Positions 26,000 through 34,555 are shown, numbered from the stretch's first letter. The stretch: 64,000 bases of DNA from CAYTSA01 sp964440345 (GCA_964440345.1 CAYTSA010000002.1:1-64000), one strand, 5' to 3'. Numbers and translations are program-made. The notes: a model not told the origin generated them from the sequence alone.

Positions 26000-26419
26000 T
26001 CACTTCCCGGACTCAAACAAAATCAGCTCCACCTCGTCCAGGCTCAGGCCTGTGGCCCGGGCCAGTTCCTGGGGGGTGTGGCCTTTGCGCCGGCCCTCTA
26101 CCACAGCCCGTTTCATGGCTCTGGGGTCTTTGGCAAGCACTTCGGCCTGCCTGATAAGTTTTTTCAGTTCCTCGGCTTTGGCGACCAGTTGCTGGTCCAG
26201 GGCTGCCAGTTCTGCCTGGCGCTCCTGGAAAGAGGCGACCAGCTCCTGCTCCAGCTCATTGTTGAAGTGCAGCTTGGCCAGGAGGCTTTCCTGCTTCTGC
26301 TGCAGTTGGCTCAGAAGCTGTTCTGAGCGTTTAAGCCGGGCAAAGAAGACAAGGACGAAGAAGAGCAGCATCAGCTCCACAAAAGTGGAAAGGAGGAGTA
26401 TCCAGAGGGGCACTGTCAT
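26000..26419 (-). CDS. Membrane-anchored coiled-coil protein of the flagellar cluster
   Basis: The 139-residue protein has one N-terminal membrane helix (VPLWILLLSTFVELMLLFFVLVFF), then a long charged coiled coil (about residues 28-95, rich in L, Q, E and K) and a C-terminal helix-turn-helix-like tail (RKGHTPQELARATGLSLDEVELIL). This architecture recurs as an uncharacterised protein next to flagellar genes in related bacteria; that statement is from memory and not checked. It could be a structural or regulatory accessory at the flagellar base. Translation signals are weak. A 147-base repeat separates it from the next gene upstream. Confidence 0.65.
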   Translation of the reverse strand: MTVPLWILLLSTFVELMLLFFVLVFFARLKRSEQLLSQLQQKQESLLAKLHFNNELEQELVASFQERQAELAALDQQLVAKAEELKKLIRQAEVLAKDPRAMKRAVVEGRRKGHTPQELARATGLSLDEVELILFESGK

Positions 26420-26437
26420 GGGGACTCGATGGGCTAT

Positions 26438-26584
26438 GAGCCTGTTGAAAAATCCATTTTTACAGGCTGTTCAAATAACACGAGGGCAAGGCGCGAAAAA
26501 ATTCAAGGTCTACGTGTAGATCAACTACACGAGAGTGTGAACTTTTTGAAGCACCGCCGCCATCGTGGATTTTCAACAGCCTGC
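26438..26584. mobile_element. MITE-like element inserted in the flagellar operon
   Basis: The ends are imperfect inverted repeats: GAGCCTGTTGAAAAATCCA at 26438-26456 and the complement of GCAGGCTGTTGAAAATCCA at 26566-26584. A third copy of the core, ACAGGCTGTTCAAAT, lies just inside the left end. Internally CGTGTAG-ATCAA-CTACACG forms a perfect 7-bp hairpin. There is no coding capacity. The right end touches the stop codon of the 110-residue gene at 26584-26586. Elements with CTGTTGAAAAA ends are common in deltaproteobacterial genomes as far as I recall. Confidence 0.75.
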
Positions 26585-26916
26585 TATATCTTCACGTTGA
26601 CGATGTGGCCGGACCAGGGACTTCTGTGGGGCGCGGTTTCTTGTTCCAGCTCCTGGGTTTCTTGCTTTTTGCGGTTGCGGCGGCCGCCCTGCCCGCCTTG
26701 CCGGCCGCCTCCGCCTTCTGCGTCGGCCCGTGTTTCATGGGCTTTTTCCTGCTCTTCCAGCCGTTGGACCTGGCGCATTTGATTCTTGAATTCATCAACA
26801 GCCTGATCGCGGGCCATCTGCTGATGCGCCTCGGGGTGGTGCTGCTCAGCGCTGGCCACCTGGCCCAGATGCGGCAGCTGGGCAAAAAGGACCGGCAGGC
26901 TTGCGTTGATGCTCAT
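26584..26916 (-). CDS. Small hydrophilic protein of the flagellar cluster
   Basis: The 110-residue protein begins SINASLPVLFAQLPHLGQVAS and continues as a strongly charged, Gln/Glu/Arg-rich sequence with a Gly-rich stretch (GGGGRQGGQGGRRNRKK, about residues 68-85). It ends in a hydrophobic NVKI. It starts one base after the fliL-like gene ends, with GGTGAAA as ribosome site inside that gene's 3' end, so the two are translationally linked. I do not recognise a family. The stop codon coincides with the right end of the MITE-like element, so the C-terminus may have been trimmed by that insertion. Confidence 0.65.
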   Translation of the reverse strand: MSINASLPVLFAQLPHLGQVASAEQHHPEAHQQMARDQAVDEFKNQMRQVQRLEEQEKAHETRADAEGGGGRQGGQGGRRNRKKQETQELEQETAPHRSPWSGHIVNVKI

Positions 26917-26917
26917 G

Positions 26918-27622
26918 TTATTTCACCAGATATTCTTCTATAAGCAATGTTTCCAGTTGGCCTTGGGACAGGTATTGATTAATCACAGCCAGAAGGTCTT
27001 TTTTCAGGACCTCTACATTTTTCTTATCGGATAAAAATGTCAGGTCCTTATTACGAAGATAATAGAAGATGGCGTCGCGAAGCACAACCTTCTTATTGCG
27101 CATTTCAAAGGAGAGTTTTTCACTATCTGTGGGAGCGGAGAACTTGCAGATAAGGAACCGGATTTCTCCTTTATCGTTGGTGTGCTCCACCCAGAAAGGC
27201 TCCCAGGAAACGATGAACTCCAGGGTTTCCGGCTCTGGCTCCGGCTCCGGCTCCGGCTCCGGTTCCGGGGACAGTTGTTCTTCGGCTACGGGCTCTTCCA
27301 GGACTGGTTCCGGCTCCGGCGTCTCCCAGGGCTTCATGAAAAAAATGATGACAAGGACGATAAGCAGCAAGGAACCGGAGCCGATGATGACGAACTTCTT
27401 CTTGGAGGGTTTTTCTTCTTCCGGGCCCTCCAGGCTAAGCGGCTCCCCTTCGCCCTCTTCCTGCTCCTCCTCGTCCTCTTCCTCCTCCAGAAACGGCGCG
27501 TCGTCCAGGTCCAGCTCCACCTTGTCGCTGAAGTCTGACTCGTCGGCTTCAATCTCGCGCAGCTCTTCTGTATCCAGAAGGGCTTTTTCGTTAGAATCGT
27601 CGTCCGGGACGATAAAGAGCAT
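26918..27622 (-). CDS. fliL: FliL-type flagellar basal-body protein
   Basis: The 234-residue protein has an unusual acidic cytoplasmic head (residues 1-75, long Glu/Asp runs), one membrane helix (about 76-95, VIIGSGSLLLIVLVIIFFM), a periplasmic Pro-Glu repeat (about 105-140), then a FliL domain (RFLICKFSAPTDSEKLSFEMRNKKVVLRDAIFYYLRNKDLTFL...VLKKDLLAVINQYL.QG..ETLLIEEYLVK). FliL surrounds the stator units and supports torque. The acidic head is much longer than in enteric FliL. The ATG has an AGGGACC site. It lies 24 bases after fliA in the same operon. Confidence 0.85.
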   Translation of the reverse strand: MLFIVPDDDSNEKALLDTEELREIEADESDFSDKVELDLDDAPFLEEEEDEEEQEEGEGEPLSLEGPEEEKPSKKKFVIIGSGSLLLIVLVIIFFMKPWETPEPEPVLEEPVAEEQLSPEPEPEPEPEPEPETLEFIVSWEPFWVEHTNDKGEIRFLICKFSAPTDSEKLSFEMRNKKVVLRDAIFYYLRNKDLTFLSDKKNVEVLKKDLLAVINQYLSQGQLETLLIEEYLVK

Positions 27623-27646
27623 GGGCGGTCCCTGGTTCAGGTATGG

Positions 27647-28432
27647 TTACAGGGTTGCCTCGTCGCCGTACTGGTCGCGAAAATTCCGGCGCAACCGGGC
27701 CAGGGCCTGGGAATGCAGCTGTGAGACCCGGCCTTCGGTAATGCCCATGACTTCAGCTGTCTCGCGCATGTTCAGTTCGTCNNNNNNNNNNAGCCGCTCC
27801 TTGGGGGTCAGCTGATCTATGAGGCCGGCCACCTTGTTGATGAGTTCTTTGAGGGCGGTGGATTGGTAGGGCTCGTTCTCCAGGTGGCCCTTGTTTTCGT
27901 TGGAAAAGGTGTCCTGTATGGAGTCCAGGCTCAGGCACAGCTGGTTGCGCAAGGCTTCCAGCCCGTCGCGGACAGTCTTTTCGTCCATGCCGGTGGCTTC
28001 CTGCAGCTCTTCTTCTGTGGCCAGGCGCCCGGTTTCGCCTTCTATTCTGTGCAGGGCTTCGTCAATGAGTCTCACCCGCTGCCGCAGGCCGCGGGAGAAC
28101 CAGTCCATGCGCCGCAGTTCGTCCAGCATGGCGCCCTTGATGCGGTTTTCCGCATAGGTGTCGAACTTGATGCCCAGGGTGTGGTCGTATTTTTTCAAAG
28201 CCTCCATGAGGCCCAGCGAACCGGCGGAGAGCAACTCCCCCAACTCTACGTTTTTGGGTAGCTTGGCCTTAAGCCGCAAGGCGAGGAACTTGATCTTGGG
28301 GGCGTAGTGCTTGGCCACCTGATCCTTTTCGTGCGGTCCCAGGCCGTCCCACAGCTGCTCCCCGGACTCCATCGCCAGCCATGGTTCATGATTGGAAGAG
28401 GAGTTTTTTCCAGAAGAATTTGATGTTCCCAT
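27647..28432 (-). CDS. fliA: Flagellar RNA polymerase sigma factor FliA (sigma28), interrupted by an assembly gap
   Basis: The protein shows sigma-70 regions 2 (KIKFLALRLKAKLPKNVELGELLSAGSLGLMEALKKYD..LGIKFDTYAENRIKGAMLDELRRMDWFSRGLR), 3 and 4 (ELNMRETAEVMGITEGRVSQLHSQALARLR), the FliA/WhiG pattern. It directs transcription of late flagellar and chemotaxis genes. Ten Ns at 27782-27791 fall in region 4.1, replacing the usual VL.LYY stretch after LTPKERL. Family comparison suggests about four more codons are missing than the Ns represent. The start at 28432 overlaps flhG by 47 bases; an internal ATG at 28372 would avoid the overlap. Neither start has a strong ribosome site. Confidence 0.92.
   Translation of the reverse strand: MGTSNSSGKNSSSNHEPWLAMESGEQLWDGLGPHEKDQVAKHYAPKIKFLALRLKAKLPKNVELGELLSAGSLGLMEALKKYDHTLGIKFDTYAENRIKGAMLDELRRMDWFSRGLRQRVRLIDEALHRIEGETGRLATEEELQEATGMDEKTVRDGLEALRNQLCLSLDSIQDTFSNENKGHLENEPYQSTALKELINKVAGLIDQLTPKERXXXXDELNMRETAEVMGITEGRVSQLHSQALARLRRNFRDQYGDEATL
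27782..27791. other. Assembly gap (10 Ns) inside fliA
   Basis: Ten unknown bases lie within the fliA frame. The frame continues on both sides, so the gene is probably intact in the genome. By comparison with sigma28 region 4 the true missing length is likely about 22 bases or more. Confidence 0.95.
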
Positions 28433-29243
28433 CGAGATTTGTCGCCGGTTCCCAGTTTGCTATACGTTTCGCTACGTCTGTCAGCGCCTTGCTCGCCGGT
28501 CCGCCTGGCGTCAGCATGCTGAATGGTTTTTGCCGTATCACCGCCTTACGCACGGCTGGGTCCTGCGGAATGACGCCGACCAAATCCAGAGACACCCCGT
28601 CCATAAAATGGTCGCAGGCCCGATACAGGCGGGAAAAAACGTCTTTGGCGGACTTTATGTCTGGGGCCATGTTCACCAGCACCCGAAAGCGCTCCACCCC
28701 ATGGTCCAGCTTCAACACCTTGATCAAAGCGTACGCATCCGTCAAGGAGGTGGGCTCGGTGGTCATGACCACCAACCTCTCCTGCGCAGCCAGATTGAAA
28801 TACAAGACGTTGTCGTTGATGCCCGCCCCTGTGTCCACTATCAGAAAGTCCACTTTCTCTTCAAGGTAATCCATGGCCTCCAGGAGGTCCAGCTTTTGTC
28901 CTGTGCTCAGAGTAAGCATTTCGCTGACCCCGGAGGAGGCCGGCAGAATGCTGAAGCCGTATTCCGTGGGAAACAGGATGGTCTGAATGGATGCGCCCTG
29001 GTGGAAAAGATGAAACAAGTTTTTTTCCGGCGCCACGCCCATGACCACGTCCACGTTGGCCAGGCCCAGGTCTGCGTCAAGCAGCACTACCCGTTTGCCC
29101 AAGCGGCTGAGCTGGCAGGCCAGGTTGACGGAAATGTTGGTCTTGCCCACGCCTCCCTTGCCGGAGGTAACGGAGAAGACCAGCGGCATGGACGCGCCGG
29201 ACTGTCGCAGCGCTGTTCGTTCGATGGTCTCTGTAGCGTTCAT
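28386..29243 (-). CDS. flhG: FlhG/FleN/YlxH-type ParA-like ATPase (flagellar number regulator)
   Basis: The 285-residue protein has a deviant Walker A (SGKGGVGKTNISVNLA, about residues 27-42), switch I/II motifs (LLDADLGLANVDVVMG; DFLIVDTGAGI) and the MinD-like fold, but no obvious C-terminal MinD amphipathic helix. FlhG proteins limit flagellar number and stimulate the FlhF GTPase through an N-terminal DQA..LR motif; here the N-terminus reads TIERTALRQSG, a divergent version. The start at 29243 has an AGAGGCA site and overlaps the flhF stop by four bases (ATGA), so they are translationally coupled. A long upstream frame has no homology. Confidence 0.9.
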   Translation of the reverse strand: MNATETIERTALRQSGASMPLVFSVTSGKGGVGKTNISVNLACQLSRLGKRVVLLDADLGLANVDVVMGVAPEKNLFHLFHQGASIQTILFPTEYGFSILPASSGVSEMLTLSTGQKLDLLEAMDYLEEKVDFLIVDTGAGINDNVLYFNLAAQERLVVMTTEPTSLTDAYALIKVLKLDHGVERFRVLVNMAPDIKSAKDVFSRLYRACDHFMDGVSLDLVGVIPQDPAVRKAVIRQKPFSMLTPGGPASKALTDVAKRIANWEPATNLDGNIKFFWKKLLFQS

Positions 29244-30376
29244 TGCGTTGCCTCTGCGCCGCCGCGCCCGTTGTCGCCGGCCGGCAGCTGGTGTTTGAAG
29301 ATGAGCCGCCACAAGGCGGTGTGCGCAGCTGCGCTCAAAGTGTCCGCCAAGCCTGGCCCGTGGGAGAGAGCCATGACCGGCAACCCGGTATCCGCCGCCA
29401 CATTGATCAGCGCTCCGTAGCACTGGCACTCGTCAGTCTTGGTCCAGACAACGGAAGCAGCCTGCGGCGCGTAATATTGCTGCATAAAGGCCCGTAGCTG
29501 CGCCGGGGCAAAATGCGGAGAAAGCGCCAAGTGCACCTGCAAACCGTCTATTCGGTCCAAGCCGCTGCGGCTCAGCCGCCGCTCCAGCGTCATGTCCCGG
29601 CCCAGACCAGGCAAATCGATAAAGACCTTATCAAAATTTTGTGCTTCTTTAGTCACAAAGGCGTGCACCTCGTCTTCAGAGTGCAGTTCCCGATACTCCA
29701 TGCCAGAAAGGTCGGCGTAATGCCGCAGCAACAACCGGCCGGCGCTGCGCTCAGCGTCGGTGTTCACCAGGCAGATGCGCATCTCAGGCTCTTCATGGCG
29801 CAGCATCAGGGCCATGCGCAACAGGGTGGAGGTTTTGCCCACGCCATGCGGACCCGCCAGTGCGTGAAACTGTTCCGTCCAGTTGCCGGCAGACCAGCCC
29901 TTCACCTGGACCATCTCGTGCAGCGGCTGCAAAATGGAGCATTCGCCGCAGGCCAGGGACCGGTAAATAGTCATCAACACGTCCGAGCTCACGCCTTCGC
30001 GCTCCAGATACTCCAGGGCCAGCCGCTCCCGGGGCCGCAGGGCCGAGTAGTCCATCTGCGGCTTGAGAAAGGCCACCAGGTGTTCCCGGATGCGGTTCCA
30101 CTCTTGGTGCCACTGGCCCCAGCCCGGGACGTTGCCAGCCATGGGGTCGTCGGTTTTCCGGCAACCGGGACTGTTGCCAGCCAGCTTGCCGTCGCCGTTG
30201 GAGCGGGCTTTTCCATTGTTCCTTGCGTCGTCCAGGGCCGCGGTCATTTCGCAGACCGGGCTTTCGTTTTCCGTGTAGTTGCGGGTGGAAAGAATCACGG
30301 CGTCCGGCCCCAGTTCAGACTTGATTCGGGCCAGCACGCTTTTGGCGTCATTTCCGTGAAAGGTCTTTACCCGCAT
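29240..30376 (-). CDS. flhF: FlhF, SRP-type GTPase for flagellar placement (divergent G motifs)
   Basis: The 378-residue protein starts with the FlhF B-domain (MRVKTFHG.DAKSVLARIKSELGPDAVILSTRNY), has a middle helical N-domain (about 130-180), and a GTPase domain with P-loop GPHGVGKTST near residue 190 and the base-specificity motif TKTDE near 325. The SRP-family G3 motif DTAGR is replaced by DLPGLGR and the G2 DTYR region by NTDAERSAGR, so GTP hydrolysis may differ. FlhF sets the polar site of flagellar assembly together with FlhG, encoded next. The ATG has an AGGGGAC site, 28 bases after flhA. Confidence 0.9.
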   Translation of the reverse strand: MRVKTFHGNDAKSVLARIKSELGPDAVILSTRNYTENESPVCEMTAALDDARNNGKARSNGDGKLAGNSPGCRKTDDPMAGNVPGWGQWHQEWNRIREHLVAFLKPQMDYSALRPRERLALEYLEREGVSSDVLMTIYRSLACGECSILQPLHEMVQVKGWSAGNWTEQFHALAGPHGVGKTSTLLRMALMLRHEEPEMRICLVNTDAERSAGRLLLRHYADLSGMEYRELHSEDEVHAFVTKEAQNFDKVFIDLPGLGRDMTLERRLSRSGLDRIDGLQVHLALSPHFAPAQLRAFMQQYYAPQAASVVWTKTDECQCYGALINVAADTGLPVMALSHGPGLADTLSAAAHTALWRLIFKHQLPAGDNGRGGAEATQ

Positions 30377-30404
30377 TGTGGTCCCCTGTTGTTGTGATAG
30401 CCGG

Positions 30405-32510
30405 TTACGGCGTTACTGCCCCTGCTGATTGCAGCCGGATGTCCGCGGGAATCTCCGCTTGAGAAATGACCGGCAGCGTTGGAATAAACCTAAGCAACAA
30501 TTGGGCCAAATGCATTCTGTTGCCAGGCGAAGTAAGCAGCACAGGCTGTCCTTCTGCGCCTATGGCGTTTTCCACAGCCTGGTTGATCTTGCTGATCATC
30601 TTCTGGGCTTGAGCCGGGTCCATGGCCAGGTAAGAACCGCCGTCAGTTTGCCGTATGGACTCTTGAATAATGCGCTCCAGACCGCCGTCAAGCGTGATTA
30701 TATACAGGGTCCCGTCCGGGCCCATGTAGGGTTTGACAATGGTTCGCGAGAGCCGTTCCCGCACGTATTCGGTCAGCTGGTCCGGGTCCTTGACGGACAT
30801 GCCCACGTCGGCCAGGGTTTCCACAATGGAAAGCAAATCGCGTATGGAGACCTGCTCGCGCACTAGATTCTGCAGCACCTTCTGGACGATGCCCAGCGAA
30901 AGCGCCCCCGGGACCAGTTCTTCCACTGCCTTGGGCGCGGACTTGGCCAGGTTGTCTAGCAGGCTTTGCACTTCCTGCCGGCCCAGGAATTCATGCAGAT
31001 GCCGCTTGAAAACTTCTGTCAAATGCGTGGCTATAACCGTAGAGGGGTCCACTACCGTGTAGCCGGCCAGCATTGCTTCTTCCTTCTGGCTTTCGGGTAT
31101 CCACAGGGCCGGCAGGTTGAAGGCCGGCTCACGGGTCTCCACGCCCTTGATGCGGTGCTTGACGTCGCCCGGGTCCATGGCCAGCAGATGGTCGATGAGG
31201 ATTTCGGCGGAGGCCACTTCGTTGCCCTTGATGAGCACAGTATATTGTCCGGGCTTCAGCTGCAGGTTGTCCCGCAGGTGCAGCGACGGAACAATGACGC
31301 CCATGTCCAGGGCGAACTGGCGCCGTATGGAGCGGATGCGCGCCAACAGGTTGCCGTTCTGTTCTTCGTCCACCAGGGGGATGAGGCCGTAGCCCACTTC
31401 CAGCTCCAGGGAATCCAAGGGCAGCAGAGCCTGCACCTCTTCCGGGCTGTCCAGGGCGGGCTCGCTCTTGGCCTTGGCTGCAATCTTGGCCTGCTTCTTT
31501 TCTTCATCAGCCTGCAACCTGCCGCCCACCAGGGTTGAAGCCCCAAAGATCAAGCCGGCTATGGTCAAGAAAGCCAGGGTGGGCATGCCCGGCACCAGAG
31601 CGAAGACGACCAGTACGCCGCAGACCAGCCGCAGGGCCCGGGTGTTATACGTCAACTGGCCAATGAACTCCTCGCCCATTTTGGCTTCCGCCGCAGCGCG
31701 GGAAACGATGATGCCGGCCGAGGTGGAGATAAGCAGCGAAGGGATGGTGGCAACCAGACCGTCCCCGATGGTCAGCAGTGTGTATGTTTCTGCGGCTTCC
31801 ATCCAGGTCATGTCTTTTTGCAACATGCCAATGAGAATGCCGCCGATGATATTGATGAAGGTGATGAGTATGCCGGCGGTGACATCCCCCTGGACGAATT
31901 TGCCCGCGCCGTCCATGGCTCCGTAGAAGTCGGACTCCTTGCGGATGGCCTTACGCTGTTCGCGGGCCTCGTCTTCGTCGATGATGCCGGCGTTCAGGTC
32001 CGCCTCAATGGCCATTTGCTTACCAGGCATGGCGTCCAAGGTGAAGCGGGCAGCCACTTCTGCGATACGGGTTGTACCTGTGACGATAACCATCTTGTTC
32101 AAGGCGAACAGAATGAGAAAGATAATGATGCCTATGAAAACGTTTCCCCCTACCACAAACTGCCCGAAAGACTGAATGACCTGCCCAGCTGCAGCCGTGC
32201 CTTCTTCGCCGTGCAGCAGGATAAGCCGCGTAGAGGCTACGTTCAACGCCAAACGCAGCAGCGTGGTGACCAGCAGCAAGGTGGGAAAGATGGAGAATTC
32301 CAGCGGACTGATCATGAACATCGAGGTGATCAGCGTAACAAAAGCAAGGGAAATGGAAACAGAAAGCATCAAATCCAGAAAGATGGTTGGCAGCGGCACC
32401 AGCATAACAAATAAAATGATGACCACGCCGCCGGCCAGCAGGATGTCTCCTTGCTTGGCGAACCGTTCGTAATTGATATTCGGGACGTTGAGTTTTTCTG
32501 CCTGGGCCAT
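30405..32510 (-). CDS. flhA: Flagellar export gate protein FlhA
   Basis: The 701-residue protein is a full-length FlhA: about seven or eight N-terminal membrane helices, the FHIPEP signature region (RIAEVAARFTLDAMPGKQMAIEADLNAGIIDEDEAR.QR, about residues 145-185), and the large cytoplasmic domain from about residue 330 that docks chaperone-substrate complexes (GYGLIPLVD; VRDN-type HLRDNLQLKPGQY). It forms the nonameric export gate with FlhB, FliP, FliQ and FliR. The ATG at 32510 has AAGGAG about 9 bases upstream. It lies between flhB (32 bases upstream) and flhF (28 bases downstream). Confidence 0.97.
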   Translation of the reverse strand: MAQAEKLNVPNINYERFAKQGDILLAGGVVIILFVMLVPLPTIFLDLMLSVSISLAFVTLITSMFMISPLEFSIFPTLLLVTTLLRLALNVASTRLILLHGEEGTAAAGQVIQSFGQFVVGGNVFIGIIIFLILFALNKMVIVTGTTRIAEVAARFTLDAMPGKQMAIEADLNAGIIDEDEAREQRKAIRKESDFYGAMDGAGKFVQGDVTAGILITFINIIGGILIGMLQKDMTWMEAAETYTLLTIGDGLVATIPSLLISTSAGIIVSRAAAEAKMGEEFIGQLTYNTRALRLVCGVLVVFALVPGMPTLAFLTIAGLIFGASTLVGGRLQADEEKKQAKIAAKAKSEPALDSPEEVQALLPLDSLELEVGYGLIPLVDEEQNGNLLARIRSIRRQFALDMGVIVPSLHLRDNLQLKPGQYTVLIKGNEVASAEILIDHLLAMDPGDVKHRIKGVETREPAFNLPALWIPESQKEEAMLAGYTVVDPSTVIATHLTEVFKRHLHEFLGRQEVQSLLDNLAKSAPKAVEELVPGALSLGIVQKVLQNLVREQVSIRDLLSIVETLADVGMSVKDPDQLTEYVRERLSRTIVKPYMGPDGTLYIITLDGGLERIIQESIRQTDGGSYLAMDPAQAQKMISKINQAVENAIGAEGQPVLLTSPGNRMHLAQLLLRFIPTLPVISQAEIPADIRLQSAGAVTP

Positions 32511-32542
32511 TTTTTTGACGCTCCTTGTCTCTGTCGCAGTTG

Positions 32543-33616
32543 CTACTGCGGCCTGCTCCTGTTGCGGAATTTCTGCAGCTGGGAAAGCACAGAAGCTACC
32601 GCCTGGTACAGTTCTTCGGGTATGGTTTCGCCAACTTCCACACTCTTATACAAGGCCCGTGCCAGGGGCTTGTTCTCGCGGATGGGCACATTGTTTTCCC
32701 TGGCTATCTCCTTGATGCGCTCAGCCACCCGGTCCACCCCTTTGGCCAGCACCAAAGGCGCCGGCGCCTCCATGGGGTCGTACCGCAAGGCTACAGCAAA
32801 ATGAGTGGGGTTGGTGACGACCACGTCAGCCTTAGGCACGTCAGCCATCATCCGGCGCAGCATGACCTTTTGCATTTTTTGCTTCTGTTTGGCTTTTATC
32901 TCCTGGTCGCCCTCCATCTGCTTGCGCTCGTCCTTGACCTCGTCCTTGCTCATTTTCAAATTGTCTTCGTACTGCCAGCGGGTGTAGATAAGGTCCCCTA
33001 TGGAAATGACAATCATGGGCAACAACGCGTACACTGTCATTTTGGCGCCAGTGGCAAGCATGTAAGAGGCCAGCCCACTGGCGTTGACGTAGAACAGCAC
33101 GGGCAGTTTTTCGAACTCAGTGGTGAGCACTATGTACGGCGCCAGGCCAATGGCAAACGCCATGAGAATGTTTTTGGACAAATTGACGACAGTCTGCAGC
33201 GAGATAAAGATGCTCTTCAAGTTTTTGGGTATGTTGAACATCTTTTTTATCTTTGGTTTCAAGGCCTTGGGCGACCACAGCTTGCCCACCTGCAGCCGCA
33301 TGACCATAAAGGCCATGAAACCCACGATAGCAAGCACCGGCAACACCATGCGGGCGATATGGACAGAGCTGAATATGAGGATGTCGTAGACGTCTTGCTT
33401 GGACAGGTTGACCGAGGCGGGGATGGTCATAAAATGGCGAAACAGGTCCATAAGGTCCTTGCCGATGTAACTTATCCAGAACGCCAAGCCGATGAGCCCG
33501 GCCATGACGATAAAGCTTTTGGAAATCTCTTGCGATTTTGGTACATTCCCCTCTCCGCGCGCTTTTTTTCGCCGTTTCGGGGTCGCTTTCTCGGTTTTAC
33601 TCGGATCTGACGCCAT
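32543..33616 (-). CDS. flhB: Flagellar export apparatus protein FlhB (substrate-specificity switch)
   Basis: The 357-residue protein has the basic N-terminus (SDPSKTEKATPKRRKKARGEGNVPKSQE), four membrane helices, and the cytoplasmic FlhB_C domain with the self-cleaving NPTH motif near residue 267 (VVTNPTHFAVALRYDP). Cleavage between N and P switches export from hook to filament subunits. Downstream residues include the usual ENNVPI.ENKPLARALYKSVEVGE.IPEELYQAVA. The length is normal and the ATG has an AAAGGAAA site. It lies 12 bases after fliR. Confidence 0.97.
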   Translation of the reverse strand: MASDPSKTEKATPKRRKKARGEGNVPKSQEISKSFIVMAGLIGLAFWISYIGKDLMDLFRHFMTIPASVNLSKQDVYDILIFSSVHIARMVLPVLAIVGFMAFMVMRLQVGKLWSPKALKPKIKKMFNIPKNLKSIFISLQTVVNLSKNILMAFAIGLAPYIVLTTEFEKLPVLFYVNASGLASYMLATGAKMTVYALLPMIVISIGDLIYTRWQYEDNLKMSKDEVKDERKQMEGDQEIKAKQKQKMQKVMLRRMMADVPKADVVVTNPTHFAVALRYDPMEAPAPLVLAKGVDRVAERIKEIARENNVPIRENKPLARALYKSVEVGETIPEELYQAVASVLSQLQKFRNRSRPQ

Positions 33617-33628
33617 GTCTCATTTCCT

Positions 33629-34411
33629 TTACGGGGCCCCCGCCTTGAGCAGGTCGCCAAAAATGGGCCCCATGCGCACCAGAAAGTCTCGCATGTATTG
33701 AGCAATCAACGCGAACAGGATGCTCAGGAAAAAGAAGCCCACGGCTATTTTCAGCGGAAAACCAACAAGCAGCACGTTCATTTGCGGGGCGGCCCGGCCG
33801 ATAAGGGCCAGCGCCAGGTCCACCAGAAACAAGGCCGCCATAACCGGCCCGGCTATGCGCACGGCCAGTATGAACATCTCGCGCGAGAGGTCCAGCACGC
33901 TGCCTGACAGCTTGGAGGTGATCAGCAAGCCCCCAGGCGGAATAACGTGAAAAGACTGGGTCAAGGCCTGGAGCAGAAGCAGATGACCGTTCAGCGCCAG
34001 AAAAGTCAGCAGCGCCACCATGTACAGAAAGTGGGCGGTCACTGCTTCGCTGGTCCCGGTCATGGGATCCACCACGTTGACCATGGCAAAGCCCATTTGG
34101 AAGCCGACCAACTGGCCCCCAGTCTGGATGGCCGCGAAAATGAACTGAACCACCAGGCCAAGCGTCAGGCCGAGCAGCAACTCGCCCAAAATAAGCAGCG
34201 CCATGCCCAGGGGGTGGGCCGGGTATAGCGAAGCGTCAAAACCCAGAGAGGGCCAGATAGCGAGCGTCAAAACTATGCACATGGCCGCCTTGACTTGGCT
34301 GGGGACTGAGTTTCCGCCAAAGAAAGGCAATAAAAATACCAGGATGCTTACCCTGAACAGCGTCAGATAAAAGCTCAGAAAAGTGTTTGGATCGAACGAG
34401 AACAGTTCCAT
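33629..34411 (-). CDS. fliR: Flagellar export protein FliR
   Basis: The 260-residue protein has about six membrane helices with FliR features: FLLPFFGG..VP..VKA at the first turn, the central LVGFQMGFAMVNVVDPMTG..EAVTAHFLYMVALLTFLALNGH block, and a C-terminal FPLKIAVGFFFLSILF. FliR joins FliP and FliQ in the export pore. I chose the ATG at 34411 because the conserved protein begins there; an in-frame TTG at 34477 would add a basic, non-conserved 22 residues. It is the first gene of the fliR-flhB-flhA-flhF-flhG-fliA-fliL block; fliP and fliQ are not in the window. Confidence 0.93.
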   Translation of the reverse strand: MELFSFDPNTFLSFYLTLFRVSILVFLLPFFGGNSVPSQVKAAMCIVLTLAIWPSLGFDASLYPAHPLGMALLILGELLLGLTLGLVVQFIFAAIQTGGQLVGFQMGFAMVNVVDPMTGTSEAVTAHFLYMVALLTFLALNGHLLLLQALTQSFHVIPPGGLLITSKLSGSVLDLSREMFILAVRIAGPVMAALFLVDLALALIGRAAPQMNVLLVGFPLKIAVGFFFLSILFALIAQYMRDFLVRMGPIFGDLLKAGAP

Positions 34412-34517
34412 ACCCGCATGGCAAGCAAAGACCGGGCCAAGAAGTTTCTTGCGTTTTCGCGCTTGAACAGCCTGCAAAAAAGCTTTTGCAACACGTGGTT
34501 AGACCTGCGGCGGACCG

Positions 34518-34548
34518 AAAAATGCCCCTGCGGGGGGTGCGCAGGGGC
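34518..34548 (-). terminator. Rho-independent terminator ahead of the flagellar operon
   Basis: On the minus strand GCCCCTGC (34548-34541) pairs with GCAGGGGC (34531-34524) across a 9-base loop, followed by ATTTTT. It would stop transcripts coming from the solute-binding protein gene at 34975-35694 before they enter fliR. Confidence 0.7.
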
Positions 34549-34555
34549 GGAGAAT

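Noticed and set aside
27230..27320. Short tandem repeat of GGCTCC/GGTTCC units
   Set aside because: It encodes the Pro-Glu repeat of the FliL-type protein on the minus strand and needs no other explanation.
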